Source of the DNA: 58-81 sp012729145 | GTDB taxonomy: Bacteria > Synergistota > Synergistia > Synergistales > Thermovirgaceae | Length of the DNA stretch: 64,000 nucleotides | NCBI GenBank assembly: GCA_040770625.1 | Contig: JAXGIW010000005.1 | Coordinates: 1 to 64,000 of the forward strand | Direction: 5' to 3' | Shown here: positions 1 through 8,361 of the stretch, one piece after another | How the letters are laid out: each line of letters begins with the position of its first letter | Numbering within the stretch: the stretch's first letter is position 1 | Position numbers and translations under genes: made by a program | The notes under the pieces: generated by a model | The model's database searches: none | The model's input: only the letters and a program-made list of their open reading frames with translations | What the model was told of the DNA's origin: nothing

Positions 1-234
1 TGCGCCCTTGATCCTGCCCTTCCTGTTGCCTTCAGCCTGGGTTGCGCCCCGTAGGCCGAAGGCCGGAGGCCCCTCGTTAAAACTCCTCCCTCGTTAATTC
101 GTCTCGGGACCTTGTCGGGACCAAGTCCTTCAGCTTGCCTCGAGGGTATGCCGCCTTGCTCTTCGGCCTTCTGTTCACTGTTTACCTCCACAGAGACCGC
201 GGGACTTCGCGTTGACCGTTTACGCGTTTCGCTC
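1..234. other. Intergenic, no gene seen
   Basis: No convincing gene. The stretch lies downstream of the minus-strand aminotransferase. It contains a GC-rich inverted repeat around 51-73 (GGCC-GAA-GGCC next to GGAGGCCCC) that could help end transcription but lacks a T tract. On the minus strand, around 180-235, it carries degenerate GTAAAC/GTGAAC-type words that recur at about 3660-3690 and 54365-54395. A 135-codon open frame starting at 112 runs antisense into the aminotransferase and looks spurious. Confidence 0.4.
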
Positions 235-1431
235 CTACCCCAGCAGTTCCTTCATCTTCCCGAGTCCTTCGATGATCTCGGGGGTGTCGATCCCCGAGTA
301 GGCCAGTCGAATGTACTTCTGGGTCTCGCCCGGCAAGGGTGTGCCGAAGTGGTTCCTGGTGGTGAACGAGACGCCAGTTTTTTCCAGGACGAACTTCCTG
401 AAGTCCTCGACCTCTTCCATTCCCAACTTCTCCATAGCCTTCGTAACGTTCGGGAAGAGGTAGAAAGTGCTGTCGGGGGTAGCGACGTGGATACCTTTCG
501 TGTTGTTAAGGATGGATAAGGCTGTGTCGCGTCTTTCCCTGAGGATATCGATCATTTTACGGTGATCGTCCAGTGGTCCTCTCAAGGCGGCAACGCCTGC
601 CCACTGGACGAAGTTATTTGTGCAGGATTCGTCGTTCACGTTGAAACGGGAGATGGCCTCGATCACCTCCCTGGGACCGATCGCCGCTCCAAGGCGCCAA
701 CCCGTCATGGCGAACTTCTTGGAGAAGGTGTAGAGGATGACCGTCCTCTCGGGAAGCCCCTGGAATCGGGTAATACTCTTGGGGGTACCGTCATAGAGAA
801 TGTCGAAGTATGCCTCGTCGCTAAGCACGTAAATGTTGTGTTTAAGGCAGATATCGGCCAGGTGTTCCATCTCTTCCATGTCAGACTCGGCGCTGGTCGG
901 GTTATGGTAGTTGTTGTAGATGATGAGCTTTGTCCGAGGGGAGATCTGACGTTCTATCGCTTCCAGATCCAGTGAGAAACCCTTGTCAGTCTCCCTGAAG
1001 CCGTAAGGTTTTCCTACACCTTCGTGGAAGTTGATCATCGATTCATAGATGGGGAACCCCGGGTTGGGGTAGAGTACTTCATCGCCGGGGTTCATGAGGG
1101 TCATGATGAATTTGCCGATCACCGGTTTCCCGCCGGTCTGGATGCTCACGTTGTCGGCGTCGATTTTGAACCCCCTGGTCCTGTAGATCTCCTCGGCCAT
1201 AGCCTCTCTCAGGGGCGTAATACCAGGGGTGGGACAGTAGCTCGTCTTGCCTTCCCTGATTGCCCGGTTGGCTGCCTCCACGATGTGTTCTGGGGTAGGG
1301 ATGTTAAGATCTCCCAGGTGAAAGGGGTAAACCTTCACCCCTGTGGCAGCCAGACTGGCCGCTTCGGCACCAACGGCAAAAGCCGTCTCTGTTCCTAGTC
1401 GTTTTGTTCTTTCAGCGAAGGGAACTGACAT
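235..1431 (-). CDS. PLP-dependent class I/II aminotransferase
   Basis: A fold-type I aminotransferase of the aspartate aminotransferase family, 398 residues, the usual full length. The PLP lysine is Lys238 in YTFSKKFAMTGWRLG. The cofactor-contacting NNYHNPT (about 173-179) and SDEAYFD (about 204-210) motifs are present, as is a C-terminal arginine in YIRLAYSG that should bind the substrate carboxylate. It has no signal peptide and should be cytosolic. The start is an ATG 7 nt after the stop of the transketolase C-terminal subunit, so it is probably the third gene of that operon. The amino donor cannot be read from sequence; in a peptide fermenter it would feed 2-oxoacids to ferredoxin-linked oxidoreductases, which is inference. 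Confidence 0.9.
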   Translation of the reverse strand: MSVPFAERTKRLGTETAFAVGAEAASLAATGVKVYPFHLGDLNIPTPEHIVEAANRAIREGKTSYCPTPGITPLREAMAEEIYRTRGFKIDADNVSIQTGGKPVIGKFIMTLMNPGDEVLYPNPGFPIYESMINFHEGVGKPYGFRETDKGFSLDLEAIERQISPRTKLIIYNNYHNPTSAESDMEEMEHLADICLKHNIYVLSDEAYFDILYDGTPKSITRFQGLPERTVILYTFSKKFAMTGWRLGAAIGPREVIEAISRFNVNDESCTNNFVQWAGVAALRGPLDDHRKMIDILRERRDTALSILNNTKGIHVATPDSTFYLFPNVTKAMEKLGMEEVEDFRKFVLEKTGVSFTTRNHFGTPLPGETQKYIRLAYSGIDTPEIIEGLGKMKELLG

Positions 1432-1438
1432 GGAGAGA

Positions 1439-2419
1439 TCACCCTTTCTTCATTCCTACAGCTTCAACAGCGGCTTTCACAATGGATCCTGCCCTGAGGC
1501 AGTACTCTTCCATCAGGTCGTCGGGATCACCGGATTGTCCGAAGGTGTCCTGGACCCCGATCATCCTTATCGGCACAGGGCAATTCTGGCTGAGAACTTC
1601 CGCAACGGCGCTTCCGAAGCCGCCCATTATCTGGTGTTCCTCTGCTGTCACAACAGCTCCCGTTTCTTCGGCTGCCCTTATAAGGGTTTTTGAATCGATC
1701 GGTTTAATGGTATGGCAGTTGATCACCCTTGCAGATATCCCATCTTTCGCAAGTGCTTCAGCCGCCAAAAGCGATTCGTAGACCATCTGTCCACAGGCCG
1801 CGATCGTGACGTCAGTGCCGTTTTTGAAAATTTGGGCTTTACCCACGGTAAAGGGCGTCCTGTCTGTGGTTATCACAGGCACCTTCTCCCTGCCGAACCG
1901 GATAACCACCGGGCCGGAGATAGATGCCGCCGCAACGGTTGCCTTGAAGGTCTCATGATAGTCCGCTGGCACTATCACCGTAACGTTCGGTATGGTCCTG
2001 GTAATGGAGATGTCTTCAAGGGCCTGATGGGTTGCGCCGTCGGCTCCAACGGAGACCCCGCCGTGTCCGGACCCGATCTTTACGTTCAGCCTGGCATATG
2101 CCACTGTAGTCCTCAGCTGGTCCCAGGCTCTTCCTGTGCAGAATACCCCGTAGGTGCTTACGAAGGGCACCTTGCCGGAGAGAGCCAGCCCCGCCGCCAG
2201 GGCCATCATGTCCTGCTCGGCGATCCCGGTCTGGATGAACCGTTCGGGATAAGCGTTCCTGAAGCGGTCTACGCAGAGAGAAGAGCTGAGATCAGCTCCA
2301 AGGACGACCACTGAGGGGTTGTTCTTCCCCAGTTCAACCAGTCCGTCACCGTATCCGAAACGGGTGGGGACCATTTCAGGTTGGGAAAAGATCTTCGGAG
2401 AAAGAAATTGTTCTTTCAT
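1439..2419 (-). CDS. Transketolase, C-terminal (pyrimidine-binding) subunit
   Basis: The second half of a split transketolase, 326 residues. It has the pyrimidine-binding domain (about 10-170, with GIAEQDMMALAAGLA carrying the glutamate that activates thiamine diphosphate) and the C-terminal domain (about 190-320, with AEEHQIMGGFGSAV). The enzyme transfers two-carbon ketol units between sugar phosphates in the non-oxidative pentose phosphate pathway, in the cytosol. The split form, with separate N and C polypeptides, is common in anaerobes and archaea. Its start overlaps the N-terminal subunit stop by 4 bp (ATGA), which implies translational coupling and equal amounts of both chains. Confidence 0.93.
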   Translation of the reverse strand: MKEQFLSPKIFSQPEMVPTRFGYGDGLVELGKNNPSVVVLGADLSSSLCVDRFRNAYPERFIQTGIAEQDMMALAAGLALSGKVPFVSTYGVFCTGRAWDQLRTTVAYARLNVKIGSGHGGVSVGADGATHQALEDISITRTIPNVTVIVPADYHETFKATVAAASISGPVVIRFGREKVPVITTDRTPFTVGKAQIFKNGTDVTIAACGQMVYESLLAAEALAKDGISARVINCHTIKPIDSKTLIRAAEETGAVVTAEEHQIMGGFGSAVAEVLSQNCPVPIRMIGVQDTFGQSGDPDDLMEEYCLRAGSIVKAAVEAVGMKKG

Positions 2420-3249
2420 CGGATGACCTCCCGTGAAAGCTCATGAAGTGCCGCCTTGGCCTGCTCCGGTGAAGGGGCCTTTCCGTGCCATCCGGCCTGG
2501 TTCTCCATGAAGGAAACGCCTTTGCCCTTGATGGTATGGGCTATTATGACGGTGGGCCTGAAATGTGTGTGACGGAAGCGGTGCATTGCGTCGGAAAGTT
2601 CGCGAAGATTGTGACCGTCCACCTCGATAACGTTCCATCCGAAGGCCCGCCACTTGTCGGAAAGGGGTTCGAGGGTCTTTACGTCGTCGGTGTTGCCGTC
2701 GATCTGCAGTCCGTTCCTGTCGACGATGCCGCAGAGATTGTCCAGCCTGTAATGTGCGGCGGTCATAGCCGCTTCCCAGATCTGACCTTCATCGAGCTCC
2801 CCGTCGCCCATGATACAGAATACCCTGTTTGGCTTTTTGTCCATTTTCATGGCGAGAGCCATCCCGGAAGCGATCGAAAGGCCTTGGCCAAGGCTTCCTG
2901 TCGAGGCTTCCAGCCCTGGCAGTTTGCACATATCGGGGTGTCCCTGGAGCCTGGAACCCATTTTTCTGAGGGTCACGAGCTCTTCCTTAGGGAAATAACC
3001 GCTTTCAGCCAATGCGGCGTAGACCGCAGGGCAGGCGTGCCCTTTTGAAAGTATGAAACGGTCTCGTCCGTCCCAACAGTGGTCGGCAGGGTCGTGCTTC
3101 ATAACATCGAAGAAAAGGACAGTGACAATATCGGCGATCGACAAGGATCCGCCCGGATGTCCTGAACCCGCTTCCGAAACCATCCTGACAATGTCCTGTC
3201 TGATGGCAAGGGACACCGACTTGAGATGACGCAGTTTGGCCTCTTCCAT
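2416..3249 (-). CDS. Transketolase, N-terminal (ThDP-binding) subunit
   Basis: The thiamine-diphosphate-binding half of the split transketolase, 277 residues. Visible marks are the SGHPGGSLS loop near residue 30, the HACPAVYAAL segment, and the ThDP/metal motif beginning GDGELDEGQIWEA with NRNG downstream (about 148-180). It pairs with the overlapping downstream subunit to form the active enzyme. The start is an ATG preceded by GGGAGG at 6 nt spacing. It is the first gene of a three-gene minus-strand unit with the C-terminal subunit and the aminotransferase. Upstream lies a long repeat-bearing intergenic region. Confidence 0.93.
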   Translation of the reverse strand: MEEAKLRHLKSVSLAIRQDIVRMVSEAGSGHPGGSLSIADIVTVLFFDVMKHDPADHCWDGRDRFILSKGHACPAVYAALAESGYFPKEELVTLRKMGSRLQGHPDMCKLPGLEASTGSLGQGLSIASGMALAMKMDKKPNRVFCIMGDGELDEGQIWEAAMTAAHYRLDNLCGIVDRNGLQIDGNTDDVKTLEPLSDKWRAFGWNVIEVDGHNLRELSDAMHRFRHTHFRPTVIIAHTIKGKGVSFMENQAGWHGKAPSPEQAKAALHELSREVIR

Positions 3250-3311
3250 GTCTTGACCTCCCGGGAAATACGGTGAATGGTATTACTCACATATAAACAA
3301 TATCAGAGGAA

Positions 3312-3650
3312 GTGGAAAAAACAAGGATGGGAATTCGACGATAATGAATCTTGAATTGAATCAGGAAAACCTGGTCAAAGGCAAAACCTTTTCACCGCAG
3401 AGAACACAGAGGGCCGCAGAGAAGTACGAAGATATGGAAAGAACGTAAAGACAATGAAAGAGACGAAGGGGTGGAAAAAACAAGGATGGGAATTCGACGA
3501 TAATGAATCTTGAATTGAATCAGGAAAACCTGGTCAAAGGCAAAACCTTTTCACCGCAGAGAACACAGAGGGCCGCAGAGAAGTACGAAGATATGGGAAG
3601 AACGTAAAGACAATGAAAGAGACGAAGGGGTGGAAAAAACAAGGATGGGA
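3312..3650. repeat. 159-bp tandem repeat, 2.1 copies
   Basis: Two complete 159-bp units at 3312-3470 and 3471-3629 differ by one base (A versus G in a GATATGRAAG context), followed by the first 21 bp of a third unit at 3630-3650. Near-identity implies a recent duplication. Each unit contains a purine-rich ACCGCAGAGAACACAGAG-type segment, a word family scattered through intergenic DNA of many environmental bacteria, and an ACGTAAAGACAATGAAAGAG segment. No reading frame crosses it convincingly. The flanks (3250-3311 and 3651-3807) hold only degenerate GTAAACGGTAAATGGTTAAC-like words. Confidence 0.9.
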
Positions 3651-3807
3651 TATCAAAAGGGCGTAAACGGTAAATGGTTAACGGTGAACTGAAAGAACAA
3701 AAACCTGTGAGACATGAGAAGTAAGAAGAGAAGGGATTTACGATTCACGCTTCAATATTCAAGATAGACTTTTTCCCCCGTTTACGTCTTGATATTGATC
3801 TTGCCCC

Positions 3808-3836
3808 TTGCATTTCAATAACAAATGGTGTATCAT
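3808..3836 (+). promoter_or_regulatory. Sigma-70-type promoter of the structured RNA
   Basis: A -35 box TTGCAT (3808-3813) and a -10 box TATCAT (3831-3836) are separated by exactly 17 bp. Transcription would start near 3843, just ahead of the closing stem of the RNA that follows. No coding start is near, which supports a dedicated RNA promoter. Confidence 0.65.
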
Positions 3837-3842
3837 CCTGAT

Positions 3843-4073
3843 AGCGGGGAGAAGTGTTCCCCGGAGTCGGGCTTTCCGGCCTGTAATTGCGGGTGTAGGG
3901 AAAGTAAAAGCAGCGGATAGTTTGACCGGGTTCAGTTGGAAGTCAGGTCTGGTTGCAAATTGGCAGCAAAAGGCTGTTGACGGATTAGGGAGTGGTTGCC
4001 TGGGAAGTGCATCTCTATGCCGGAGAGCCCGACCATGAAAGAGACGGGGGCGGTATATACCGCCCCCTTTTTT
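3843..4073 (+). ncRNA. Structured non-coding RNA, 6S-like architecture
   Basis: A free-standing RNA gene of roughly 190-230 nt. Its ends pair in a 15-bp stem: 3866-3880 with 4019-4033 (GUCGGGCUUUCCGGC against GCCGGAGAGCCCGAC, all Watson-Crick but one G-U). It has a consensus promoter immediately upstream and a strong intrinsic terminator at 4046-4073. Smaller hairpins such as CAGC-AAAAG-GCUG lie inside. No open frame fits. A long closing stem, a large irregular interior and a total near 180 nt resemble 6S RNA, the RNA-polymerase-binding regulator, but I could not match conserved 6S bases, so the family is a guess. It is not tmRNA (too short), RNase P or the small SRP RNA, whose signature loops are absent. 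Confidence 0.6.
4046..4073 (+). terminator. Intrinsic terminator of the structured RNA
   Basis: A perfect GC-rich hairpin (GGGGGCGGTAT pairing with ATACCGCCCCC) is followed directly by six T residues. It separates the RNA gene from the nitroreductase gene 38 bp downstream. Confidence 0.9.
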
Positions 4074-4111
4074 CGTCGTTCCGACGGCTATTTACCCCTT
4101 AAGAGAGAGAG

Positions 4112-4648
4112 ATGATGTTCGTGCTGGACCTTTTGCGGAAAAGAAGAAGTATAAGGAAATTCCAGGACCGACCTCTTACCCCCGAACAGATAAGGGTCCT
4201 GGAGGAGGCTGTTCTGAGGAGCCCCTCTGCCAGGAACCTGAGGTCATGGGAGTTCATTTTTGTTGATGACAGGGATCTGCTGGTCAAATTGGCCGATACA
4301 AGGGGGAGCAGCTCAGCTTTCATAGCGGGGGCTGCCCTTGGGGTAGTAATCATTGGGGACGAAAAGACCGTCGATACCTGGGTTGAGGACGGGTCCATCG
4401 CGGCCATTATCATCCAGCTTGCAGCCGCTGACCTCGGACTGGGGTCATGCTGGGCTCATGTGCGTAACAGAGAGCATGCCCCGGGAAAATCCGCTGAGGA
4501 TCATGTGAGAGAGCTGCTTGGGATCCCGGATCCTCTGAAAGTGCTCTGCGTGATCGCCGTGGGTTACCCGGCCGAGCAAAAGCCCGGGATCCCGAAAGAG
4601 GAACTGTCCTCCGGAAAGATCTTCAGGAACAGGTACGGCCAGGTCTGA
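4112..4648 (+). CDS. Nitroreductase-family flavoprotein
   Basis: A short nitroreductase-like protein of 178 residues, predicted to bind FMN as a cytosolic dimer. The family marks are RRSIRKFQDRPL at about 11-22 (phosphate-binding arginines), the SPSARNLRSWEF segment at about 37-48, a central hydrophobic AAIIIQLAAADLGLGSCW helix, and VIAVGYPAEQKPG near 151-163. Family members reduce nitro compounds, quinones or other electrophiles with NAD(P)H. The substrate cannot be named. Two adjacent ATGs (4112, 4115) are possible starts and the Shine-Dalgarno is weak (AAGAGAGAG). The gene stands alone between the RNA terminator and a convergent dipeptidase. Confidence 0.87.
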   Translation: MMFVLDLLRKRRSIRKFQDRPLTPEQIRVLEEAVLRSPSARNLRSWEFIFVDDRDLLVKLADTRGSSSAFIAGAALGVVIIGDEKTVDTWVEDGSIAAIIIQLAAADLGLGSCWAHVRNREHAPGKSAEDHVRELLGIPDPLKVLCVIAVGYPAEQKPGIPKEELSSGKIFRNRYGQV

Positions 4649-4652
4649 ACAA

Positions 4653-4677
4653 AGGGAGGGGCGTCTGCACCCTCCCT
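4653..4677. terminator. Hairpin between convergent genes
   Basis: AGGGAGGG (4653-4660) pairs with CCCTCCCT (4670-4677) across a 9-nt loop, between the ends of the convergent nitroreductase and dipeptidase genes. It lacks a long T tract, so a role in termination on either strand is likely but not certain. Confidence 0.45.
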
Positions 4678-4698
4678 GTCTCTGATCCTGTTCGTACC

Positions 4699-6087
4699 CT
4701 ACCTTGCCAGCCTTAGCATGGCGGCCTTGACGACAAGGACCGAAGAGAGAAGATCTTCGATCCCAATGTATTCGTCTGCCTGGTGGGCGAGGTCGGGAAG
4801 ACCCGACGGGAACGGGGCGAAGGCCACCACGTTGGGGAGGGCCTTCGCATAGGTCCCTCCTCCTATGGCCATCACTTTCGGGTGCTTCCCCGTTGTCTCG
4901 AAGAAAGCTTCGCTGAGATCCTTGATAAGAGGCGAATCCTTGGGCACAAACAGGGGAGTGTTCCTCGATCTCTCTACCGGGGTCAGCCCGAGGGGAGCAA
5001 GCTTTTCCTTCATCCTCTCCACTACAAGGTCGCCCTTTACGGTTACCGGGTGCCTTATGTCAAGGACTACAGATAAGACACCCTTCGAGAAAGAGGCAAG
5101 ACCGGGGTTGCAGGTCAGGGGACCCGAGACGTCATCGGACATTGAGATCCCCAGATCTGATCCGAACCTTGGGTCACAGAGAAGCCCGGAGATGACCTTG
5201 AAAGCCTCCCAGGGGCGATGGGAGGGGGGATTGGCATCTATCAGCCTGCAGAGCGCTGCAATGGCGTTCTCTCCCTTTTCGGGAAGACTGGCATGGGCCG
5301 CCTTGCCGAAGACTTTCGCTGAAAGGGTCCTCTTTTCGAGTACCACCTCCCCCCCGAGGGGTGTGGAATCCAGGGCTCCACGCAGAACGCCCGCCCACTT
5401 TTCCAGGGCCGCAGGATCACCTTCGAACTCGGCCTCGCACTGGTCCGGGACGATGTTCACCGCTTCTCCGGCACGGAAGGAGATCAGACTGATCCCTTCA
5501 TGTTCCCCGACGGGCACATCTATCCCGATGTGAAGACCACCCTTCTCGGCGTGGACTATGCCTTCGTGGATGTCGGGAGTGAAGCCTGCAACGGGAGCTT
5601 CCTCGTTGGCGGCGTACCATTTAATTCCCCTGAATCCGCTCTCCTCGTTCGTGCCAAAGATGATCCTTATCCTCCTTGATAGCCGATGGTCCTCATCAGA
5701 GAGGATCTTGAGGGCCCAGAGGGCCGCTATGGTCGGCCCCTTGTCATCGATGGTTCCCCGTCCGAACATCTTCCCGTCATGGATCTCAGCCCCAAAGGGG
5801 GGGTAAGTCCACCCTTTCCCTTCAGGGACTATGTCAAGATGACCGAGAACGGCAACCATTTCCTTACCGGAGCCGTACTCGGCGTATCCTATCATCCCGT
5901 CATGGTTGACGGTCCGGAAACCGAGTTCGGAGGCCGTCTCCAGGGCCAGGTTGAGAACCTGGTGGACTCCGTCCCCGAAGGGTTTACCCTCCTCGGGAGT
6001 TCCTTCAACGCTCCTTATCCTTACCATATCCTGCAAATTCGATATTATCCGGCTCTCGTACTTTCCCAGAAGATCTCTTTCAGTCAT
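4699..6087 (-). CDS. PepV-like M20 dipeptidase
   Basis: A zinc dipeptidase of the M20 family, PepV/Xaa-His type, about 462 residues from the chosen start. Metal-site motifs are in order: GHLDIVPEGKGW (His and Asp ligands), GRGTIDDKGP (bridging Asp) and GTNEESGFRG (catalytic Glu plus ligand Glu). A lid domain follows and a C-terminal GGGTYAK...LAHQADEY segment supplies the last histidine. It should hydrolyse dipeptides in the cytosol. I chose the ATG at 6087, preceded by GAGGG and 14 nt after the previous stop, over an upstream ATG at 6147 that would overlap the peptidase gene by 46 nt. It is the last gene of the ABC importer operon, which supports a role in digesting imported peptides. Confidence 0.92.
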   Translation of the reverse strand: MTERDLLGKYESRIISNLQDMVRIRSVEGTPEEGKPFGDGVHQVLNLALETASELGFRTVNHDGMIGYAEYGSGKEMVAVLGHLDIVPEGKGWTYPPFGAEIHDGKMFGRGTIDDKGPTIAALWALKILSDEDHRLSRRIRIIFGTNEESGFRGIKWYAANEEAPVAGFTPDIHEGIVHAEKGGLHIGIDVPVGEHEGISLISFRAGEAVNIVPDQCEAEFEGDPAALEKWAGVLRGALDSTPLGGEVVLEKRTLSAKVFGKAAHASLPEKGENAIAALCRLIDANPPSHRPWEAFKVISGLLCDPRFGSDLGISMSDDVSGPLTCNPGLASFSKGVLSVVLDIRHPVTVKGDLVVERMKEKLAPLGLTPVERSRNTPLFVPKDSPLIKDLSEAFFETTGKHPKVMAIGGGTYAKALPNVVAFAPFPSGLPDLAHQADEYIGIEDLLSSVLVVKAAMLRLAR

Positions 6088-6101
6088 TGCCCTCACACCC
6101 T

Positions 6102-7205
6102 TCAAAGGACCCTGAGTTCCTTGGGGAACCTGGTAAGAGGTTCGCAACCGTCAGTGGTAACAACAACACAGTTCTCGATCCTTATCCCTATCCTCCCCGG
6201 GATGTAGATGCCGGGCTCAATGCTGAAGGTCATACCCTCGGCAAGGGTCTGCTGGTTGCCCCGCATAATGTTCGGGGATTCATGGATAGCAAGGCCGATC
6301 CCGTGGCCAAGCCTGTTGTTGAAGTACTTGCCGTAGCCCGCCTCCTCGATCACCGAACGGGCAGTCATGTCAAGAAACTCCGAAGTGATCCCCGGACGGG
6401 CAGCAGATTCCCCCTTGTCCTGGGAACGCAGCACGATCTGGTACATCTCTTCTATCTCCGGTTCCGGCCTCTCACCTATGAAGAAGGTCCTGGTCATATC
6501 CGAAAAGTAGCCGCGGTAACGGCAGCCGAAATCCAGAAGAACGGAGTCCTTCTCCTTGATAATACCCTCTCCTCCTGCGTAGTGGGGCATAGCGGCGTTC
6601 TCCCCCCTGGCCACGATGGGAGTGAAGGCCTGGGAAGTGGCTCCGAAGTCATCCATCAGCTCCAGGAGTTTTCTTCTGATCTCCTTCTCGGTTTTGCCAG
6701 GCTTGATGAAGGGCAACAGGGCCTCCAGTGCCCGATCGGATATCTCTCCTGCCTTTTTGAGGCAGGCGATCTCCTCCCAGTCCTTGACAAGGCGAAGACC
6801 GCCAAGGGTGTGCCAGCCGTTGGCAAGGCTGACTTTCTGGCGTTGGGCGATCTCTACGGCATCAACGGCCATTACGGAGTCGTTGACGCCGATAACGGCG
6901 CCTTCGCCGATACCGTGGTCTGAGAAGGCCTGTGACAGGGCATCAAAGAACCAGTCCTCGTCGCTCCATTCATAGACGGGAGCTGAAGCTGGAAGCCCTT
7001 CCCTGTATTCCTGTTCGTAAAGCCTGGAGACAACGGCAAAACTCCGGCCGTCGGCCATGAGGAAGAGGCCGTTGAATCTCTCTCCCGGGTGGGGGGCAAG
7101 GCCGGTCAGATATTCAAGGTCAGGTGACGGTGCAACAACGAGAGCGTCAAAACCGCTCTTTTTGATCAGTGGGTGGGCCAGTGAAATCCTTTTTGATCCG
7201 CACAT
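6102..7205 (-). CDS. M24 aminopeptidase P / Xaa-Pro peptidase
   Basis: A creatinase-fold metallopeptidase of 367 residues. The N-terminal domain (about 1-130) is followed by the pita-bread catalytic domain with all five metal ligands visible: LLDFGCRY and FSDMTRTFF (two Asp), HGIGLAIHESP (His), SIEPGIYIPG (Glu) and RIENCVVV (Glu). Such enzymes remove an N-terminal residue preceding proline or cleave Xaa-Pro dipeptides. It has no signal peptide. It sits between the ABC permease genes (16 nt upstream) and the PepV-like dipeptidase (14 nt downstream), which argues that the transporter brings in peptides that both enzymes degrade. Confidence 0.92.
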   Translation of the reverse strand: MCGSKRISLAHPLIKKSGFDALVVAPSPDLEYLTGLAPHPGERFNGLFLMADGRSFAVVSRLYEQEYREGLPASAPVYEWSDEDWFFDALSQAFSDHGIGEGAVIGVNDSVMAVDAVEIAQRQKVSLANGWHTLGGLRLVKDWEEIACLKKAGEISDRALEALLPFIKPGKTEKEIRRKLLELMDDFGATSQAFTPIVARGENAAMPHYAGGEGIIKEKDSVLLDFGCRYRGYFSDMTRTFFIGERPEPEIEEMYQIVLRSQDKGESAARPGITSEFLDMTARSVIEEAGYGKYFNNRLGHGIGLAIHESPNIMRGNQQTLAEGMTFSIEPGIYIPGRIGIRIENCVVVTTDGCEPLTRFPKELRVL

Positions 7206-7221
7206 GGAAGGACCCCCTTAT

Positions 7222-8361
7222 TTAACGGCGTTTCTGGCGAGCCTGCCAGGCGTGAAGGGCAAGAGCAAGCCCGATAACTCCGTAGGTTACAAATACCCTG
7301 AAGTATTCACCAATCATTGCGTCGCCAATAAGGTTCTTGCCTGCGAGTGGCGAGACTATAAAGAGCGTATGGAAAAGGAGGGTCCCGAGCAGGGCCTGTC
7401 CGATGGTCGCCTTGCTGACTGAGGCGCCTCCGATAAGAATGGCAGCTACGGCGAAGGTCCCTACCTGGACGTGACTTCCGTAGGTGTTGATGTTGCCCAG
7501 GTTCTGCAGAAAGATCACCTGGCCTATGCCCGCCAGGACGGTGGAAATGATAATGGCGATAACCCTTATCTTGTCGACCTTGATCCCCGAAACTTCCGCG
7601 ATATGCCTGTTCTGTCCAACCGCACGGAACTCCTGCCCAAGCTTTGTCTTGATCAGGAAATGGATCGCGACGCAAAGAACAGCCACAGCCAGCAGGGTGA
7701 ATACCGGGATAATTATGGGGAATATGAGCCCGGGGATATTGATGCGGATCTTCCACAGGTTGTCCAGGGCGTAGTGCATGCTCTTGATGTCAAGGGTGTT
7801 CCTGAGACCTATACCGGTTGAAAGCAACATGGTCGGGATCCTTATGGGGATGAAATTCCCCATGAAGTAAAGGCAGATAAGCTGGTAAATCCCGTTGGCG
7901 AAGAAGCCCAGAATTATCCCCGTGATCATCTCTTTGCCTTTTGCCTGGTTGAAAAGTTTGCCCGTAAGCCAGCCGAAAAGTATTGAAAGGGGGATCGAGA
8001 TAAGGGTCGTCACGACAAAGCCGCTGAAGCCAGCCATCTGGAAATTGGCGGTTGCTATGTATCCGAACTGTCCGGCCATGGCTCCCAGGACTATCCCGAA
8101 GTTGAGTCCCATTCCGGCAAGGATAGGAATTATCAGCGAAATGACCAGGAAGCTGTTTCGAGCCATTCGGGTGATTATCTCGTTTATCAGGAAGGGAAGA
8201 CTCAGCCCGCTGTAGTAGCCCCCAAAGAAACAGAGGACAATAAAGAAGATAGGAACTACGTTCTTCCTCAGGTAATACTTCCATATACGTTCCTTGTAAG
8301 CTTTAGCCTCGGTCTCCTGGAGCGCTAGTTTTTTTGACTGGCCCCTGCTGTCGGAGGTCAA
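7222..8361 (-). CDS. ABC transporter permease (BMP/branched-chain type), second
   Basis: An inner-membrane permease of 379 residues, with a charged N-terminal segment of about 35 residues and then eight to ten hydrophobic helices. It belongs to the permease superfamily that serves BMP nucleoside, ribose and branched-chain amino acid importers. The EFRAVGQNRHIAEVSGIKVDKI segment near 240-261 is the cytoplasmic coupling loop that contacts the ATPase, and IGGASVSKATIGQALLG follows. The start is a TTG overlapping the stop of the other permease, preceded by GGAGG at 10 nt. The two permeases form a heterodimer in related systems. The M24 peptidase follows 16 nt downstream. Confidence 0.9.
   Translation of the reverse strand: MTSDSRGQSKKLALQETEAKAYKERIWKYYLRKNVVPIFFIVLCFFGGYYSGLSLPFLINEIITRMARNSFLVISLIIPILAGMGLNFGIVLGAMAGQFGYIATANFQMAGFSGFVVTTLISIPLSILFGWLTGKLFNQAKGKEMITGIILGFFANGIYQLICLYFMGNFIPIRIPTMLLSTGIGLRNTLDIKSMHYALDNLWKIRINIPGLIFPIIIPVFTLLAVAVLCVAIHFLIKTKLGQEFRAVGQNRHIAEVSGIKVDKIRVIAIIISTVLAGIGQVIFLQNLGNINTYGSHVQVGTFAVAAILIGGASVSKATIGQALLGTLLFHTLFIVSPLAGKNLIGDAMIGEYFRVFVTYGVIGLALALHAWQARQKRR

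Noticed and set aside
112..519. A 135-codon plus-strand frame at the left edge
   Set aside because: It runs antisense through the aminotransferase C-terminus and has no family features.
3312..3650. CRISPR array
   Set aside because: Two long identical 159-bp units without short spacers or cas genes are a tandem duplication, not a CRISPR.
3843..4073. Cobalamin or other riboswitch controlling the nitroreductase
   Set aside because: A few words resemble the B12 box, but the conserved elements are not in the right order, and a strong terminator with a following gap makes it a stand-alone transcript.
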